64,000 nt of DNA from Cordia subcordata (GCA_028554755.1 JAPTOF010000004.1:4917001-4981000), one strand, 5' to 3'; counted from the stretch's first letter, positions 46,709-60,815 are shown. Made by a program: numbers and translations. The notes: generated from the sequence alone by a model not told the origin.

Positions 46709-48757
46709 TAATCTGGTGCTTATTATTTTTAATTACTTAAAATATTTCATTATGTGCATAGAGACTGACTTGAATAGATGTTTAAAATGTCAAAAACTAA
46801 CATTTAATAATGGAATTAAGTAATACTGTTAGGAATGTTAATGTAGAACATAATTTATATTTTGTTTCTATCAGCGTCAAATTGTCTACTTGGTGACTGC
46901 GATCCTAGTATACGTAGCTAAAAGTCAACAAAAGGCATCTACAACTTAAATTGAAATTTAAAGAAAGAACATATTGTCGGCAATCAAACTTATAAATCAA
47001 AATATAAGATTTAAATTCCAAAATATGGTCCACTGAGTCCTCCAAATAATTTCGTAATTGGAGTGAAAATGTTATCTTCAAATGGCGAATTGCTAGAGAC
47101 TATTGATCATACAGTAAAGGCGTTTTCTTTTTCTTTTTCTTTCTCTTTTTTTTTTTTTGGTAGGAGAAATAGTTTATTAAACAACCAACATATATAAGCT
47201 AATTCTTTTCCAGAACTAAAGAGGTTTGATAACAAAAGCTATACAATTGGGCAAGAATTTCATTTTTTTCTTGGCTCAAAAGACAAGTATTTCATTAATA
47301 AAAATCAACCATTTATGAACCAATGTTCTATAGGAAGCGAAAAATATTTAAAATCCATATATTAATAAAATTGACTACAATTAACAAGTATATTTGTGGC
47401 ATTAGTTGCCAAATATCGGATCAAAGAGACATTAACTTAAGATAACAAGTAAACTTTTTCATAGTCTACTAATTTGCACTGCTGTAAAAAAAATCATACT
47501 ATGTAAAATATCTTCTACATATGTGTCTCTTTTATCACAATGAGAAAAGAAAAAAATTGTCCGGAAATAGTGTTGGCAATACTCAATAGAGTCGGAAAAG
47601 GGCATGGAGTTTGTCAACCCTTGTCTCACACCAAATAGAAAAATCATTGACCCTATCACTATCAAATATATGGTACTGAGATAAACTCGTAACACTATTG
47701 TCACTCATATTGGATGGGGAAAAAAAAAAAAAAAAACTCTGTTATGCATTGTTCATATGGGCCTCCGGTCAACAAGGTTAACAAGATAGAGCAATGGGAT
47801 AAGGTTAACAAAATAGGACAATAGGGTAAAATCATATTAAAACTTCTGTTTGTTAAAACCCTTACCTATTAATAACACATAAATAATTCCTAACACAAAA
47901 TTATAGCAAAGGATTGTTAAGTAGATTCGATCTTTGGTCTTCAAAGTTGTACAAAAAAATTTTAACCATTAAATTAGAAACTTTCCGTTAGTATCATAAT
48001 TGTAATTGAATTATAAAACTATATAGTTAGATAAAGAAACCAAAACTATATATCTATACACAATTATACTGGGGGGCAAAGGGGCAAGGTCGATAAACCC
48101 CTACCTCTACCAATCTTTGTGCTAGTATAGAGATGAAAGACCCTACCCCACCCCTAATGGGGATTTTTGCCAAAAATCTTGCCTCAACACTTACAATACT
48201 CTTGGGGAGTAGAACGAGTTGGAGTAGTATTGCCATCACTAATTAGAAATGCTTGAAACAGATACCATTCAAATTAGTCAAACTTGTTCAAGTTGAAAAA
48301 AAAAAACCTCATTCAACTTATATGAAAATAATATATTTTGTTATGTCTATAACACCGGTCTTATTTAGAGCCTAAAGTTCTGTCTTTTTAGACTTTAAAT
48401 GTGACAAATTACTACTCAAAACCAATCACCAGCCAATTAATTGTTGTGCGAGAAAATGAGATACATCATTGCAAATTGGGAGTCACCTCTTGGGCATGTA
48501 GGACAAATTTTTAAAATTTTACATCACTCGATATTGAATGATTGTGTTTCTCTAACAAAGACGCCTAGTTTTTCACATGGGTTGATTGTGCTAAGTGTTA
48601 ACCCACATCGACTTGAAAATAGATGTTTAATTGGTTCAAAAGGGTGTTATTGTTATAGCCAATAGCTTGGAAACTATTTTAAACCTATTAATTTGAGGTT
48701 GAGCGATTATTACGCTTACAATATCAATTCTATCCTAACTTGAGATGTGACACTAAC

Positions 48758-49558
48758 TGTAATTGTCATGACCCCAAAACCCACTAAAACGAATCTCAAG
48801 AACTGTGACTGTCGCACCCCTGAGAAGGGACACCCTTTCTAAGATTGCAAGGCACTAAGCACTATAACCAAAGCCATAAATGGTTTAACAAGTTCAGAGC
48901 ATCAAAAATCCTAAAATTATTCAAAAGTCTCATTTTCAAAAAATTTCAAAACGAAAATCTCCAAATTTCACCAACAAGTGGTAGCAAAATCAAAGGAAGA
49001 AAGTGTTTCAGACATGAAATAAAACAAATAGACCTAAACGGTTCAACTATCTCTTTATTCTAGAATCATAATAACTTTACAAATGAAGTGGTCCTTTAGC
49101 CCCAACAAAGTAAACTAATTTTTCACATCTGCAATAATATAGTTCAAGACACGAAAGAAAATAACAAAGTGAGATAAGAAATCTCAATAAGAATTAAACC
49201 TTGCAAGTGCAAGAAGAAACACAAATACATTTTCATAAATTTACATATACGCATTCCTTTTTAAGAAAATAGACTAATTAAGAATATAATTTCTTTAAAC
49301 TTTATTTCTCAATTATGCCTAGAAATCCAAAGATGGATAAGAATCCAATAATATAAGGGCTGAGGCTATGATCCTGGTAACACAGGTCAAAGATTGGTTT
49401 GTTGTCGCACATGCCACCAAAAGATGCAAGAGTCCCAACAAAGACATAGTGCACTATACAAAGAGTGGTGTGCGTGTCCCACCACCAAGAGTTAACAAAG
49501 ACATAGCTAGAAAGCACATTTACATCACTTAAGTACACTCATGTACACATTTATAGTG

Positions 49559-49595
<37 letters not shown>

Positions 49596-49976
49596 TAGGG
49601 CACCAAAATTAAAAAGAATTGAATAATTAGTCTCATTCTGAAATCATGAATAGTAGAGTTACTTAGATAAAATATGTAAAAATTTCTCATAATACCGAAG
49701 GATGAAAAAAAACATATCACAGTTTGGTTAATAACACAATCTTTTCCCTAAGGAAAGAAAAAGACAAAATAGCAAATCATTTTTCTACTATCTTACAAAG
49801 CTACCAGAACCTGTTCATGCATGTGGCGAGATGGTCATCCCCAATGCACTTTTAGTTCCTGTTTCACTTTTTCGTCAGTGCTGAAACGTTCAGGTGAGCC
49901 AATTTTTTTTTTTTTTTCCAAATCGGACTCTTAAAATTTAAAATCCAACTTTTTAAATAATGGCACATACATTGTA

Positions 49977-50011
<35 letters not shown>

Positions 50012-50864
50012 TCGAGAACCAGAGGTTTCAAAATTTAAAGAAAATAGGTCTAAAATTTTGCCAAATTAGAAAAAGAATTCAAGTTATACCAAAAATAAAA
50101 CCTCAAAAACTCAATCAAGTAATTTACATAAATACTTATTATTAAAATAACTTCCTCTAATTCAACGTGTAATCACAAAAGATATTGAATACCCAAAACA
50201 AAATATGGTCTTTGTATTTACTTTACTCACAAGCAGAACAAAAGCTAGTAATGAAATGCCAAGAATCACAATCCTATTTCAAAGAACGTAAAATAACACT
50301 ATTACTATAGGGATTTGATGTTTAAGAACACTATCTATAGATCTCACAATGACAACCTACAATACAAAAAATCCTTTAAAACACTTACCTAAATATGTAG
50401 AACACCAAGAGTCCTATTAATTGAGTTCCTATGTAAAATCTTATCCCCGTATCTGCTCCTTTATTTTCTTGTGGAGCAAAAAAGACGAACGCGTATGTAA
50501 TTTTTTCAGAGTCTAACTCATACATTATTTCTTTTGTAAAAGACTCCTATTCATGTATAATATCTCTCCCCCTTATCTCACTATATCTATTTTTTTAGAA
50601 AAACATAAAACAAAATGTTTGCCTTGATTTAAATTTCCATAAGGATAATATCAACTTAAGTGGGAACAAAATCCCAAAATTTAAATCACATTACACTAAC
50701 ACTCCATCCCACATCCGTTCTTTGTGAGATTTGTGAACACCTTATAATGGCTTGAGTTTACTACTACTGTCAAGTTTAAATATTCTGGGCAAGTTGATGA
50801 GGCTCACCCAAGTTGATAAAGCTCATTGTGGTGACGGATTAGTAGCTGGGTTTGGATCGTTACA
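48758..50864. mobile_element. Candidate solo LTR (gypsy-like ends)
   Basis: The left end TGTAATTGTCATGACCCC and right end GGATCGTTACA give inverted TGTAA and TTACA termini, common in plant Ty3/gypsy LTRs. The flanking 5-mers are CTAAC and TTAAC, a near-match for a target duplication. The 2.1 kb between has no coding sense. It contains (TA)n runs at 49560-49592 and 49979-50007. An unrelated repeat-like stretch (TGTGCGAGAAAATGAGATAC onwards) precedes it at about 48440-48757. Confidence 0.35.
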
Positions 50865-51457
50865 TTAACTAACATGAATCATGTTGTATCTCGGAGAAAT
50901 GAGAAAAGGAGAAAAAGAAAAAGAACAAGAAAAACAATCAAAACCCCAAGTGAGGAGGGTGCCGACTGACGGCGGGCAACAATGATAGGCATTGGGCCGA
51001 GATTTTTACATTTGGGCTACAAGCCTATGGAAATGCGTGTCCTTCTGTTCATACTAGAGATGGACATGTCGGGTTTAGTCCATGAGCACATTTATTAGAC
51101 ATCTATGCTTAAACAATTAGGTTACATAACATAGAGACACTGTTTAATGGCCTAATCTTCTTCTTGGATTAGTATCCTCTAACACTTATTTTCTTCGATT
51201 CTTCTTTTTTGCTTTTCCCCTGATTTCATTTTTTGAGAATTTTTTAGATTTTATTTAATTTTAATTTGAATAATGCTTCCTTGTCCGCTGAACCAAATCC
51301 TGTGAGTCATCCATTAAATTGTGATTAGTAAAAAAGATGACAGCCTTAACCAAGTTCCATTCCGTTCTATGTAAAGACCATTAAACCTTTCATTAATGAC
51401 ATATTTCTATTCAATATTAAAAAATATATGTTATAACGTAGATGAACTTTACTTAAT

Positions 51458-51513
<56 letters not shown>

Positions 51514-54171
51514 ATAGGAACTAAAACAGACTAGCAAATGTTGCCTTACTCTCCTGCCAAACATGTTTGTATGCTAAATTTCCTCTCTTTTAATCTAAAG
51601 AAAAGAATAAGACAGGCTTCTAAAAATATTTATAATTTAGCTGTATTAAAAGGATATAACAAACAAAAGATATATCCTTTGGGGGAAAAAAAGGAGGAAA
51701 AAAAGCATTAGTCTAGCCTATGACTATGATCAATGTAGCTTCTCAAGATTTTTCTTAGTACTTTGTTGATTGGGTTGCAATTTCATCGTATTTCGAAAGT
51801 TGAGGAATTTCAAATACCATGATTGAAGATAAATAGATGCAATCCTTGTATACGTCATGTTGACCAAAAAAGAAAAATCAATGGGTACGTCTAGAACGTC
51901 AATAAAATGATGGTGCTAAAAAAATGTCATATTAATAAATAACAATAGTTATCTAGTTTCGAAATAAGAAAAAGATAAAAAGAAAATTAGTATGTGAAAA
52001 GACCAAGAGTTTCTCCAACTGACGAGGAAGAAATAAAGAAATGAAAATGGGTAAATGCGCCACATCATACGTTGATTAGTTGAATTACTTCAAAAAGATT
52101 TTACTAACTTTTATGCTATGGGAACAATGGTGATAATCATGAAAATGCAGAGTTTTATGAGATATTTTTGGAGCAATAGGAGAGAATCTAATTCCACAAG
52201 GCATGATTAACAAGTCAAATGTTAACTAAAGGGTATTTCTACGTTAACATGCTAACTTCACACCAAGCTTTTATTGTTGTCATTATTTTTAAAACTAATC
52301 TCCACGATTTCAAAATATATAAAATAATTTTAAACTTTTTATAAATATAGTCAAATTATGGTTTAGAAATATTCATTAATCATTAATGCTTTAAAAAAAT
52401 AATCAAACTAATCCCTCAGCGTTTTAAAATATTCATATAATTGTTAACGCTTTACAGACTTACTCAAGTTAATATCCGTTTAAACAAATGAAAAAGAAAT
52501 ATCATGATGATGGGATTGAATGTTAAATGTTAAATGAAGGGTATTTCTACATCAAGAGAGTTAATCTTTGGCATGAATGCACAATCTTTTAGAAAAACAT
52601 ATGCATTGATTATAAGGTCATTAAAAATCTAACTTATTTTGGCTAAGCATGTAAGTGGCATGGTACATTTCATCCAACTAAAAATAAAACTTGGAGGCAG
52701 CCGGTGGCGTTGAGAGTTTCCTCCACGGAAATCTCAAAGTTATGAGTTGCGTGAAAACACAGAAAAGGCGTAGATAATATGCGATTCGCTTTTGGTATCA
52801 ATATTTCCCGATAGAGACATTTTATGCGTTCCAAAAGTTAAACATAGGATCGTAACATGGCAAAATTTAATATTAATTAATTTTAGAACAGAACTCAGTT
52901 TTTCTTTAATAAGATGTAATATTTGAGTAATCATCCAGTCTTATTTATACATACTCACTGTACTTGTCATTATTTTAAAAAAGACAGTATACAACTGTAC
53001 ATTCATTCTAAAATTAATTGATATCAAGTAAAATATTTAATGTGTTTCACATATATATAGTATCAAAATTTGCAAATTATTAAAAGTGAGAGACCTAGAG
53101 TAACTAGGATTGAGTAAGTACTGTTCAGGGCTTAGGGTGAAAACAAGAATTAATATTGAAGAATTGAGCTATGTCATATATAAAAATAAATTTATAATCA
53201 TTTTTAATACTATGGTAAAATTAATTATGTAAATTAATTTTAGTATCTTTATTACTTTATGCAGTGATATTGGTATTCACAATTAAATAACGCCATAAAG
53301 TTGTATTCTTTAACAGTTTAATGGGTTGCACATTTTTCATTAGTTTCTTTTAGTGTCACTTTCTCTCATTATTACCTCAAACCATTAAACTATCTTTAAT
53401 TTTTCAATATCAATTAATGCTAAGACGAAATTTAAAAATTTTGATAAAGTAAAATCATTAATCTACAATAAAACTTAAATGAAACACTCCTCAATAGATC
53501 TGCAATACAAGAAAAGAGAGGACAGAGTTACTTGAAACCGCAATATAGTGCCAATTTAAGAGATTTTTACGCTTAAGTCGGCCAAAAGTTATTAAAACTA
53601 CAAAACTATAGATCAAATATTGTGTGTACTTGCCAGATAAATCATGAAGTAATAGAGTTTGGGTTACGAGTCTTTCTTCAACTAGCTAAGACAAATTCCT
53701 TGGACCTTTGGCTCCGCGCTTCAAGCTCCCACCCATGGAAGTCTACACCTTAGATGTCATCAACTGATAGATGCCTTCTTCGGTGACCCGGGAATGCAAG
53801 ATGGGTCGGATTGCACCCAAATCAGTATCAAGAGTCAAAGACCACCAAAGAGTACGTCCACGTCCCCTGACCCTCGTCCAATCAAATTTAACAGCAGTGT
53901 GAAACCCCCTAAAAAACCACCAGTTAAAAACTCGTAAAAGTCCATGGCTTCACACAAGCTTTTGACGGAAAATTAAAAAAAAAAAAAAAAACCAAGAAAA
54001 GAAAAAGAAAAGGAAAAATGACTTGTGGAAACAAAGGCCATTTCACTTTTTTCCACACCCAAACAGCAAGTCAAACCCTGGGTCGTTGCCCTTTTAACTT
54101 CCACCCATTTTCTGCAGTCATAGTCTTCCCTAAGCTTTGAAAAAAACAAAAAAAAGCTGAATAAACAAATG
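50865..54171. other. Intergenic region, no gene recognised
   Basis: 3.3 kb of AT-rich DNA with no convincing frame on either strand. It contains a (TA)n(TG)n microsatellite at about 51463-51513. A less AT-rich segment (about 53690-53960), uphill of the BIR1-like gene, may hold distal promoter sites, but I see no specific motif cluster. Confidence 0.5.
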
Positions 54172-54199
54172 TATATAAATCAGCATTACTTATTTGACC
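54172..54199 (+). promoter_or_regulatory. Candidate core promoter of the BIR1-like gene (TATA and W-box)
   Basis: TATATAAAT (54172-54180) is a good TATA box. TTGACC (54194-54199) contains the W-box core TTGAC used by WRKY factors, which fits an immunity-related gene. Transcription would start near 54205. The leader then probably has an intron from 54300 (GTGAGTATTC donor) to 55727 (GATTTCAG acceptor). This is inferred from motifs. Confidence 0.4.
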
Positions 54200-55831
54200 A
54201 ACACCATTACACCCACTCTTATCATCTCCAATGCTATTGCTTCTACCTCCACTTTCTCGTTTTTCTTCACTGCAACTGTTAAAAGATCGAATTTTTTTTG
54301 TGAGTATTCTATCTATCTTTATGCAATTTTAGATGCTTATGTAGATAATTTTCAGTAGCTGCAAGTTTCTATCTTGTGTGTTTTTGGGTGGTTTTGACTA
54401 AATTTTGCTTATTCATGTAGAGGTCTGGGGTCTGATCACAAAGTTTTAATCTTTGTGGAAGGAAAAAGATCTGTAACTTTTCATCTCTACTACAATAAGC
54501 CCCAAAATGGGCTCGACCCTTCACTTTTATGCAGCAGGTTGCCTTTAGCAAACTTTTCTTGTTGTTGATTTTAGGGAAATTTTAAGGTTACCAACTAATA
54601 TAAGTGTTTTTCCCAGGTCAATTCTTTGAAATTTGCTGCAAAAAAAATTTTTCTTTCCGCACATGGAGTTATGTAAAAGGTTAATAAAGGGTGTGGTAAA
54701 GATCAAAAAATACCCAAGGGGAGCTATTCTATTTCAGGAATTTGTTTGCATAGTAAATTTTTTTGGTTTCCAGCCATTGAAATTGGGTTTAAACCTTCTT
54801 AAACAGTCGTGCATAGCGTGAATTTAGTGTACTGAGCTGTCCTTTGTGTATTTTAAGCTTAATCTCAGTCATTTAATGTGATTCTGTTGGATTCCCCTGG
54901 GTTTTCAGAAGAGTATATTTCCTCAGCTCATCGCTTTGTGTATGAGTTGCTTTCTGATCCTTTTTTTGGTTTATTCCTTTATGTGGAATTTTTCTTGTTG
55001 GGCTAAGTGGTTGGATGTAGTGATAAACTGGTGAGTTGAATATCAATTAATCCTTACTTTTCTCGAAGGGACTGCCATAAACATTTTCCTTTTTTCATGT
55101 TCAACGATACTGTTTTCTGTAACTTACCCCTTAGGTCTTATTGCTCATACTTCATAATTGTGAACTAACCAGTCTCATTTAATTGCTTACACAATTGAGT
55201 GGTCTATTACACTTATTTACTGTCTTCAACACACCCCCTCGTGCAAGTGCAGTTATTCTCAATTGAGCTTTCCACGCGGCCTTTTTTTATTTCAATGGGT
55301 GATGTTACCTTTTGTGAACGTGGCTATGACATCACGTAAATTTACCATTTAAGCTGGTACAGAGAGCTTTCTTATTTTTATTTGTTATCTTAGATAATAG
55401 CGTTATTATCAAATTTCAATGGACAATTGAAGCAAATTTCTCAAGTGTATCTTGAATATTAGTCATAAATTTAACCAGTTATTTCTTGTTGGAAATGCAT
55501 TGTCATTCAACATAACTTGGATTTGTCTGCTAAATTGAATAATTTACTCCAGTTTGCCATTGCAATGTTGTATTAATGTAGTGTGTATGTGAGCCATGAG
55601 CATATGCTAGTCTATAATCAATCAATTCTCAGATTCGAAAATATTTTTGGGTATTAATCAGAAAAGTGAATATGAATGTGATCTTTCAATTTTTCCTTTG
55701 TACTTAATTCTTATTTTGGGATTTCAGGTGGGCCTGATGAAGCTCTTGGTTTTGCAGGCTAGAAATTAAAGCTTTCTCTATATGTGTCAATCAGCAATCT
55801 AAGTAGATTTCTATTGTCGAAGCTGCAAGTT

Positions 55832-58067
55832 ATGGCTTGTCCATCCATTAGGATGGAACCAAATAACAGAGCTCTCTCTGCTTTTGTGGGTATATTTTTT
55901 GGGCTACTCTTAAACAGCAGTCCTACTTACAGTGCTGTGACAGAACTTGCTTGCCTACAAGCAATAAAAAATGAATTGCGAGACCCACTTGGTTCCTTGA
56001 GTTCATGGACTTTTGATAATAGAACTGAGGGTTCTATCTGCAAATTTAGCGGGATTGAATGCTGGCATCCTGACGAGAACAAGATCTTAAATCTCCGTCT
56101 TGGAGACATGGGACTCGAGGGTGAATTTCCTCAGGGTGTGTCTATATGCTCCTCTTTGACAGGGTTAGATCTTTCACGCAACAATTTCTCTGGAAATATT
56201 CCACCTAACATCTCTCATATTCTTCCATTTGTGACAAGCCTTGACCTCTCATCCAACCACTTTTCAGGAGTGATTCCTGTTCAATTAGGAAATTGTACTT
56301 ACCTTAATGTCCTTACACTTGACAACAACCAGTTGACAGGTCAAATTCCTCCAGCAATAGGCCAGCTGGGTCGAATTAAAACATTTAGTGTGGCAAACAA
56401 TAATTTGACAGGGCAAGTACCAAATTTTAATGCCAGTGTTCAAGTGAACTATGCAAATAATCCAGGACTCTGTGGGGGTAGCTTGCCCAGTTGCAAGGCT
56501 CCTTCAAGGAAAACCCATGTTGGAGTCATTGTTATAGCTGCTGTTGGTGGGGTGACTGTCGCAGCTATAGGTGTGGGCATTGGCATGTTTTTTCTTTTAC
56601 GTAGGGTCTCAAGAAAGAAGAAGGAAGAAGATCCTGAAGGGAATAAATGGGCAAGGAGTATTAAGGGCGCCAAACACATCGAGGTAAGAACATCTATCTC
56701 TGTGCAAGTCCCTTGGGGAATTCCTTGGCTTCTAGTTTATGTTACATCTGATCTCACAGCCTTAACAGTTTTTCTCAATATTCTTTGTACATGTTGTTCC
56801 AGTGATGTTGCATATAACTATTTTTTCCTTTTCTGTCAGTAAGGTACATGCTAGTATTCATTATTTGATAGTGCTTATTGTTAACTTTTTTATTTTACTG
56901 AAAATTATTAAAAGAAGAATCATCATTAACACTGGCAAGAAGAATCATCATTAATACTGGCACAGTAATAAATGATAATGCAAAGTACAAGTGGCATCAT
57001 CATTAACACTCGGGAATGGCTATTATCTTACAATATGGTGCTCTTCCTTTCAGCTATCGATGTTTGAGAAGTCCCTTTCCAAGATGAGATTAATTGATCT
57101 CATGAAGGCTACCAACAAGTTCAGCAAAGATAACATTATTGGCTCAGGAAGAAGTGGGACTATGTACAAAGCAGTTATTGAAGATGGCACATCTCTAATG
57201 GTAAAGAGGTTGCAGGACACTCAACGCTCTGAGAAAGAATTTGTATCTGAGATGGCGACTCTAGGAAATGTAAAGCACCGCAACTTGGTTCCGCTCCTAG
57301 GTTTTTGCATAGCTAAGAATGAAAGGTTCTTGGTTTATAAGCACATGCAAAATGGTACATTGCATGATAAGCTACATTCTGTAGCTGAGGGCAGCAATGT
57401 TATGGACTGGCCCCTGAGACTCAGGATTGGGATTGGGGCAGCCAGAGGATTTGCTTGGCTTCACCATAGCTGCAACCCTCGTATCATTCATCGAAACATA
57501 AGTTCTAACTGCATCTTACTGGATGTGGATTTTGAACCCAAAATATCTGATTTTGGACTTGCTAGACTCATGAATCCTGTTGATACTCATCTGAGTACTT
57601 TTGTGAATGGGGAATTTGGGGACTTGGGTTATGTTGCTCCTGAGTATGCACGTACTCTAATGGCTACTCCAAAAGGTGATGTCTATAGTTTTGGTGTAGT
57701 GCTACTTGAGTTGGTAACTGGAGAGAGGCCTACCTATGCATCTAAAGCACCTGAAAGCTTTAAGGGGAGTCTTGTTGAGTGGATTGCCCAGCTATCTAAA
57801 GATTCTAAACTTCAAGATGCAGTTGACCCAGCTTTAGTCGGAAAAGGCTATGATGGTGAAATTTTCCAATTTCTCAAGGTTGCCTGCAGTTGTGTACTTC
57901 CAGCTCCTAAGGAGAGGCCAACTATGTTTGAAGTCTATCAGTTTGTCAGAGCTATTGGAGAGCGATATAATTTCACAACAGAAGATGACATTTTAATGAC
58001 ATCAGAAGTTGGTGATGCGGATCAACTAGAAGAACTCATTGTTGCTCGAGAAGTAAAGGTTACTTGA
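55832..58067 (+). CDS. BIR1: LRR receptor-like kinase, BIR1 type
   Basis: Two exons (55832-56683 and 57054-58067), GT-AG intron of 370 bp in phase 0, 621 aa. Parts in order: signal peptide (about aa 13-36); LRR N-terminal cap with KFSGIECW; about four to five LRRs ([49 protein letters not shown]); transmembrane helix about aa 229-256; [15 protein letters not shown] juxtamembrane; kinase with G-loop GSGRSG (314-319), Lys335 and DFG (450-452). The catalytic loop reads HRNISSNC instead of HRDxKxxN. As recalled, Arabidopsis BIR1 has the same HRN loop; it binds BAK1 at the plasma membrane and restrains immunity and cell death. I chose the ATG at 55832; 55853 is an alternative, still before the signal peptide. 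The next in-frame upstream start-like codon (55784) is not an ATG. Confidence 0.93.
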
Positions 58068-59954
58068 AAGGTATGATTAAGTGAGATATAGTAATAAATG
58101 GACTCGTACCCAATTGTATTATCCATCATAATATGTTTGAAATTGATGTTTTTACTATAAGGAAGTTTAGTGTGTCATTTTTACTATTCGCAAAGTGATT
58201 TAGACTCATTGCCCAAATATTACTCTAAAATGCTTCAATATTGTCATGCGTGGCCTTTGTAGCATTTCAATTTTGACACAAGGTACTTATTTCATTGAAT
58301 ATACTTATTTGATATAGATTTTGTTTCAATGGCATTTTAAGTTTTGAAAAATTTTACAGAATCTAATTTAATTATTTTCTTTCTCTTCAATTTTTCATGT
58401 CCATTGCATCATACCATTGTTAAAATGTTTCAACTTCAAAGGCATCTTGTAGTCATTACTGTGGTGCAAACCCGTTCTCTCTTTAATTCCTGAATCAAGA
58501 TAAAAAGTATAGGTAATGCAAGTTTTATGTGAGACTTTGAAGTTGTCTCAAATTCTTGAAGTTAATTAGAATTCATGTTCTTTTTCCTTTTCCAGTAGCT
58601 TTCCTCATAAAAATTTGCTTTGGCATATTAGCTATAAATCATAGAGTACAAGTTCCAACTTTTATCTTCCTCTTTCCTGTACATTTATCTACTCCCTCAG
58701 AATTATTGATCCTGTACTTGCATTCCTGTTTTTATGCATTACACTCTCTACTTTGGAGGTTTTGACAGCTGAACAAGTGCATGTATATTATCACAGTACA
58801 TGTTCTCAGATTAACATGGGCCAAATATGTAACTAATCCTTTAGAGGGTTTGTCCCTTTGCATATAAAAGGCGTTTTCTTGTTACTGTTGCTCATGTTAA
58901 TTCTGAAGATTATACAACACGAGTTCCCTGGAGCCAGTAAATTTACTGCAGATATTCTCCATGCGGTCTGGTCGAAGTCTTATACTAAATGATGGAGATC
59001 AGTTGACTGTGTATGGCATCTTCCAGTTGTTTTCTTCTATGGTCCTTTCTTTGGTGCTTGTTTGCTAAATGTGCATGGTACTTGGTGCTTTTGGGCCGAA
59101 ACACAATCTTAATTATTATTAAAAAGTAGTTATTACTTACATATCAGGAAATATTTGTGTTTTCTGCTATGGTATTCTTGTTAATTTTCTTGAAGTCCAG
59201 AGAACTTAACGCTCAATTTTGAACCTTCAGCCAGCTTTCACCCTGAACTTTCTGTAACACTTGGCCTCTTGGTAAGGTTAGGTTTATGAGTTGAAATTTT
59301 GTACCGGTAAATGTACCGAGAAAGGACTATGACCACCAAACTTTCAATAATATTTGGCATATAAAGCATTCAATGATTGCTTTTTATGTGATATTATCCC
59401 TATTGAATGAGCTAGTTTTCCACTTTAAACACTATCTTTTTAAAACAAAATTATACCATTTAAGATAAATGAATAGTCAACCGAATATAATTGACTTTTT
59501 TTTACTTGAAGATTTGATATGTTGGATGTTTGGAGACAAATTTGCAACAAATGTTGCTTCTGGAGTTCATATAAGATAGAATGGCTACCTCATTTAGATT
59601 CATGTAAATATTTAAGTGAAGTATGTCTTTATTCTCTGGCTCAATTTTCTGGTCAGCCTCCTTAATGGTCATAAAAGGGAAATTCTGATCATTCTCCCTG
59701 TTTACTCCAGAAGCAACTGAAGAGATGTCCATTTTGTTTTTAAATTGTATAAAATATGTATATCAGAAAAGGAAACAATGGAAAATGTGAATCAAAGGCA
59801 AATATACACTAATCAGGCTATGTTGAGAACTGCATGAAATTGTTGGTTTATTTTGTCAGAAGTATCTGCTTACTTCTTTCATGACATCCTACTGAAAATT
59901 GCTAAGAACTACCTCACCGGATTGAAGTTAAGGTTATTTCTCTAGTTTCAGCCT
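58068..59954. other. Downstream intergenic region, nothing recognised
   Basis: 1.9 kb following the BIR1-like gene, its first part presumably 3' UTR. No convincing coding frame on either strand. Confidence 0.5.
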
Positions 59955-60393
59955 AAGTTTTAGAAGTTTGAAACCTTGTTTTAAAGCTCATGATCAGTTG
60001 TTACAACATATACCACGTGAATCTTTGTGAAGTATAAAAGATAAAATCTAAAGAGATCCCTACTTTTCATGATTATCTTGTTGCCATTATTAACTCTGCA
60101 TTTAACTGTGGATATAAATAAACAGAAAGCTGTCATCTCCAGTTTTAAGTGGGCATCTTATGTTTCAGAAGCTTGAAACCTTGTTTTAAAACGCATGATC
60201 AGTTACCACACATACCAAGTGATTCTTTGTGGAGTAGAAAAGACAAAATCTATAGAGATCCCTACTTCTAATGATTATCTTGTTTTCGTTATATTTTCTT
60301 TTGATGTTTTTGTGTAACATGTTCTGCCATTATTAACTTTGTTTAACCCTGGATATAATAAAAAAAGCAGTCATCTCCAGCTTTATGTGGCTT
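59955..60393. repeat. 205-bp tandem duplication
   Basis: Copy 1 (about 59955-60159) and copy 2 (about 60160-60393) share GAAACCTTGTTTTAAA, CATGATCAGTT, GAGATCCCTACTT, ATGATTATCTTGTT, GCCATTATTAACT and CAGTCATCTCCAG in the same order. Copy 2 has about 30 extra bases (TTTCTTTTGATGTTTTTGTG region). Non-coding. Confidence 0.85.
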
Positions 60394-60815
60394 TTTCCGT
60401 ATGTACTTTTTTTAAATATGTAGTTGCAGGTTGCTTACTCTACTCTTTTGCACTAGTTATTTGAATGCAATACATAGTGGGATCATAGGAATCACAAAAG
60501 AGTTATAAAGCTGAATTAAGTTTAAGAAGTGCATGCAAGTAAATCCCATATCTCATCTGCAGGAGGCAGTTATCCCATTTGTGTGCTGCATAAGAGCCTT
60601 ATATTAACAAAGTATATACCTGCAGGAGTTCCTCTTTTATGGTTAATAATAACAATAGTATGAGTTTGTGTGGGTGACTGGAGAGTGATAGACGGAGGGA
60701 AGCTTCTCTCTTATGGTCATATGATGGAAAACTGAAGGACTGTAGAAACCAAGTTTAAGGCATCATATTTGCCTCATCTTTTCATATTCTCTTGTTTCTG
60801 ATGGTGAATATTATG

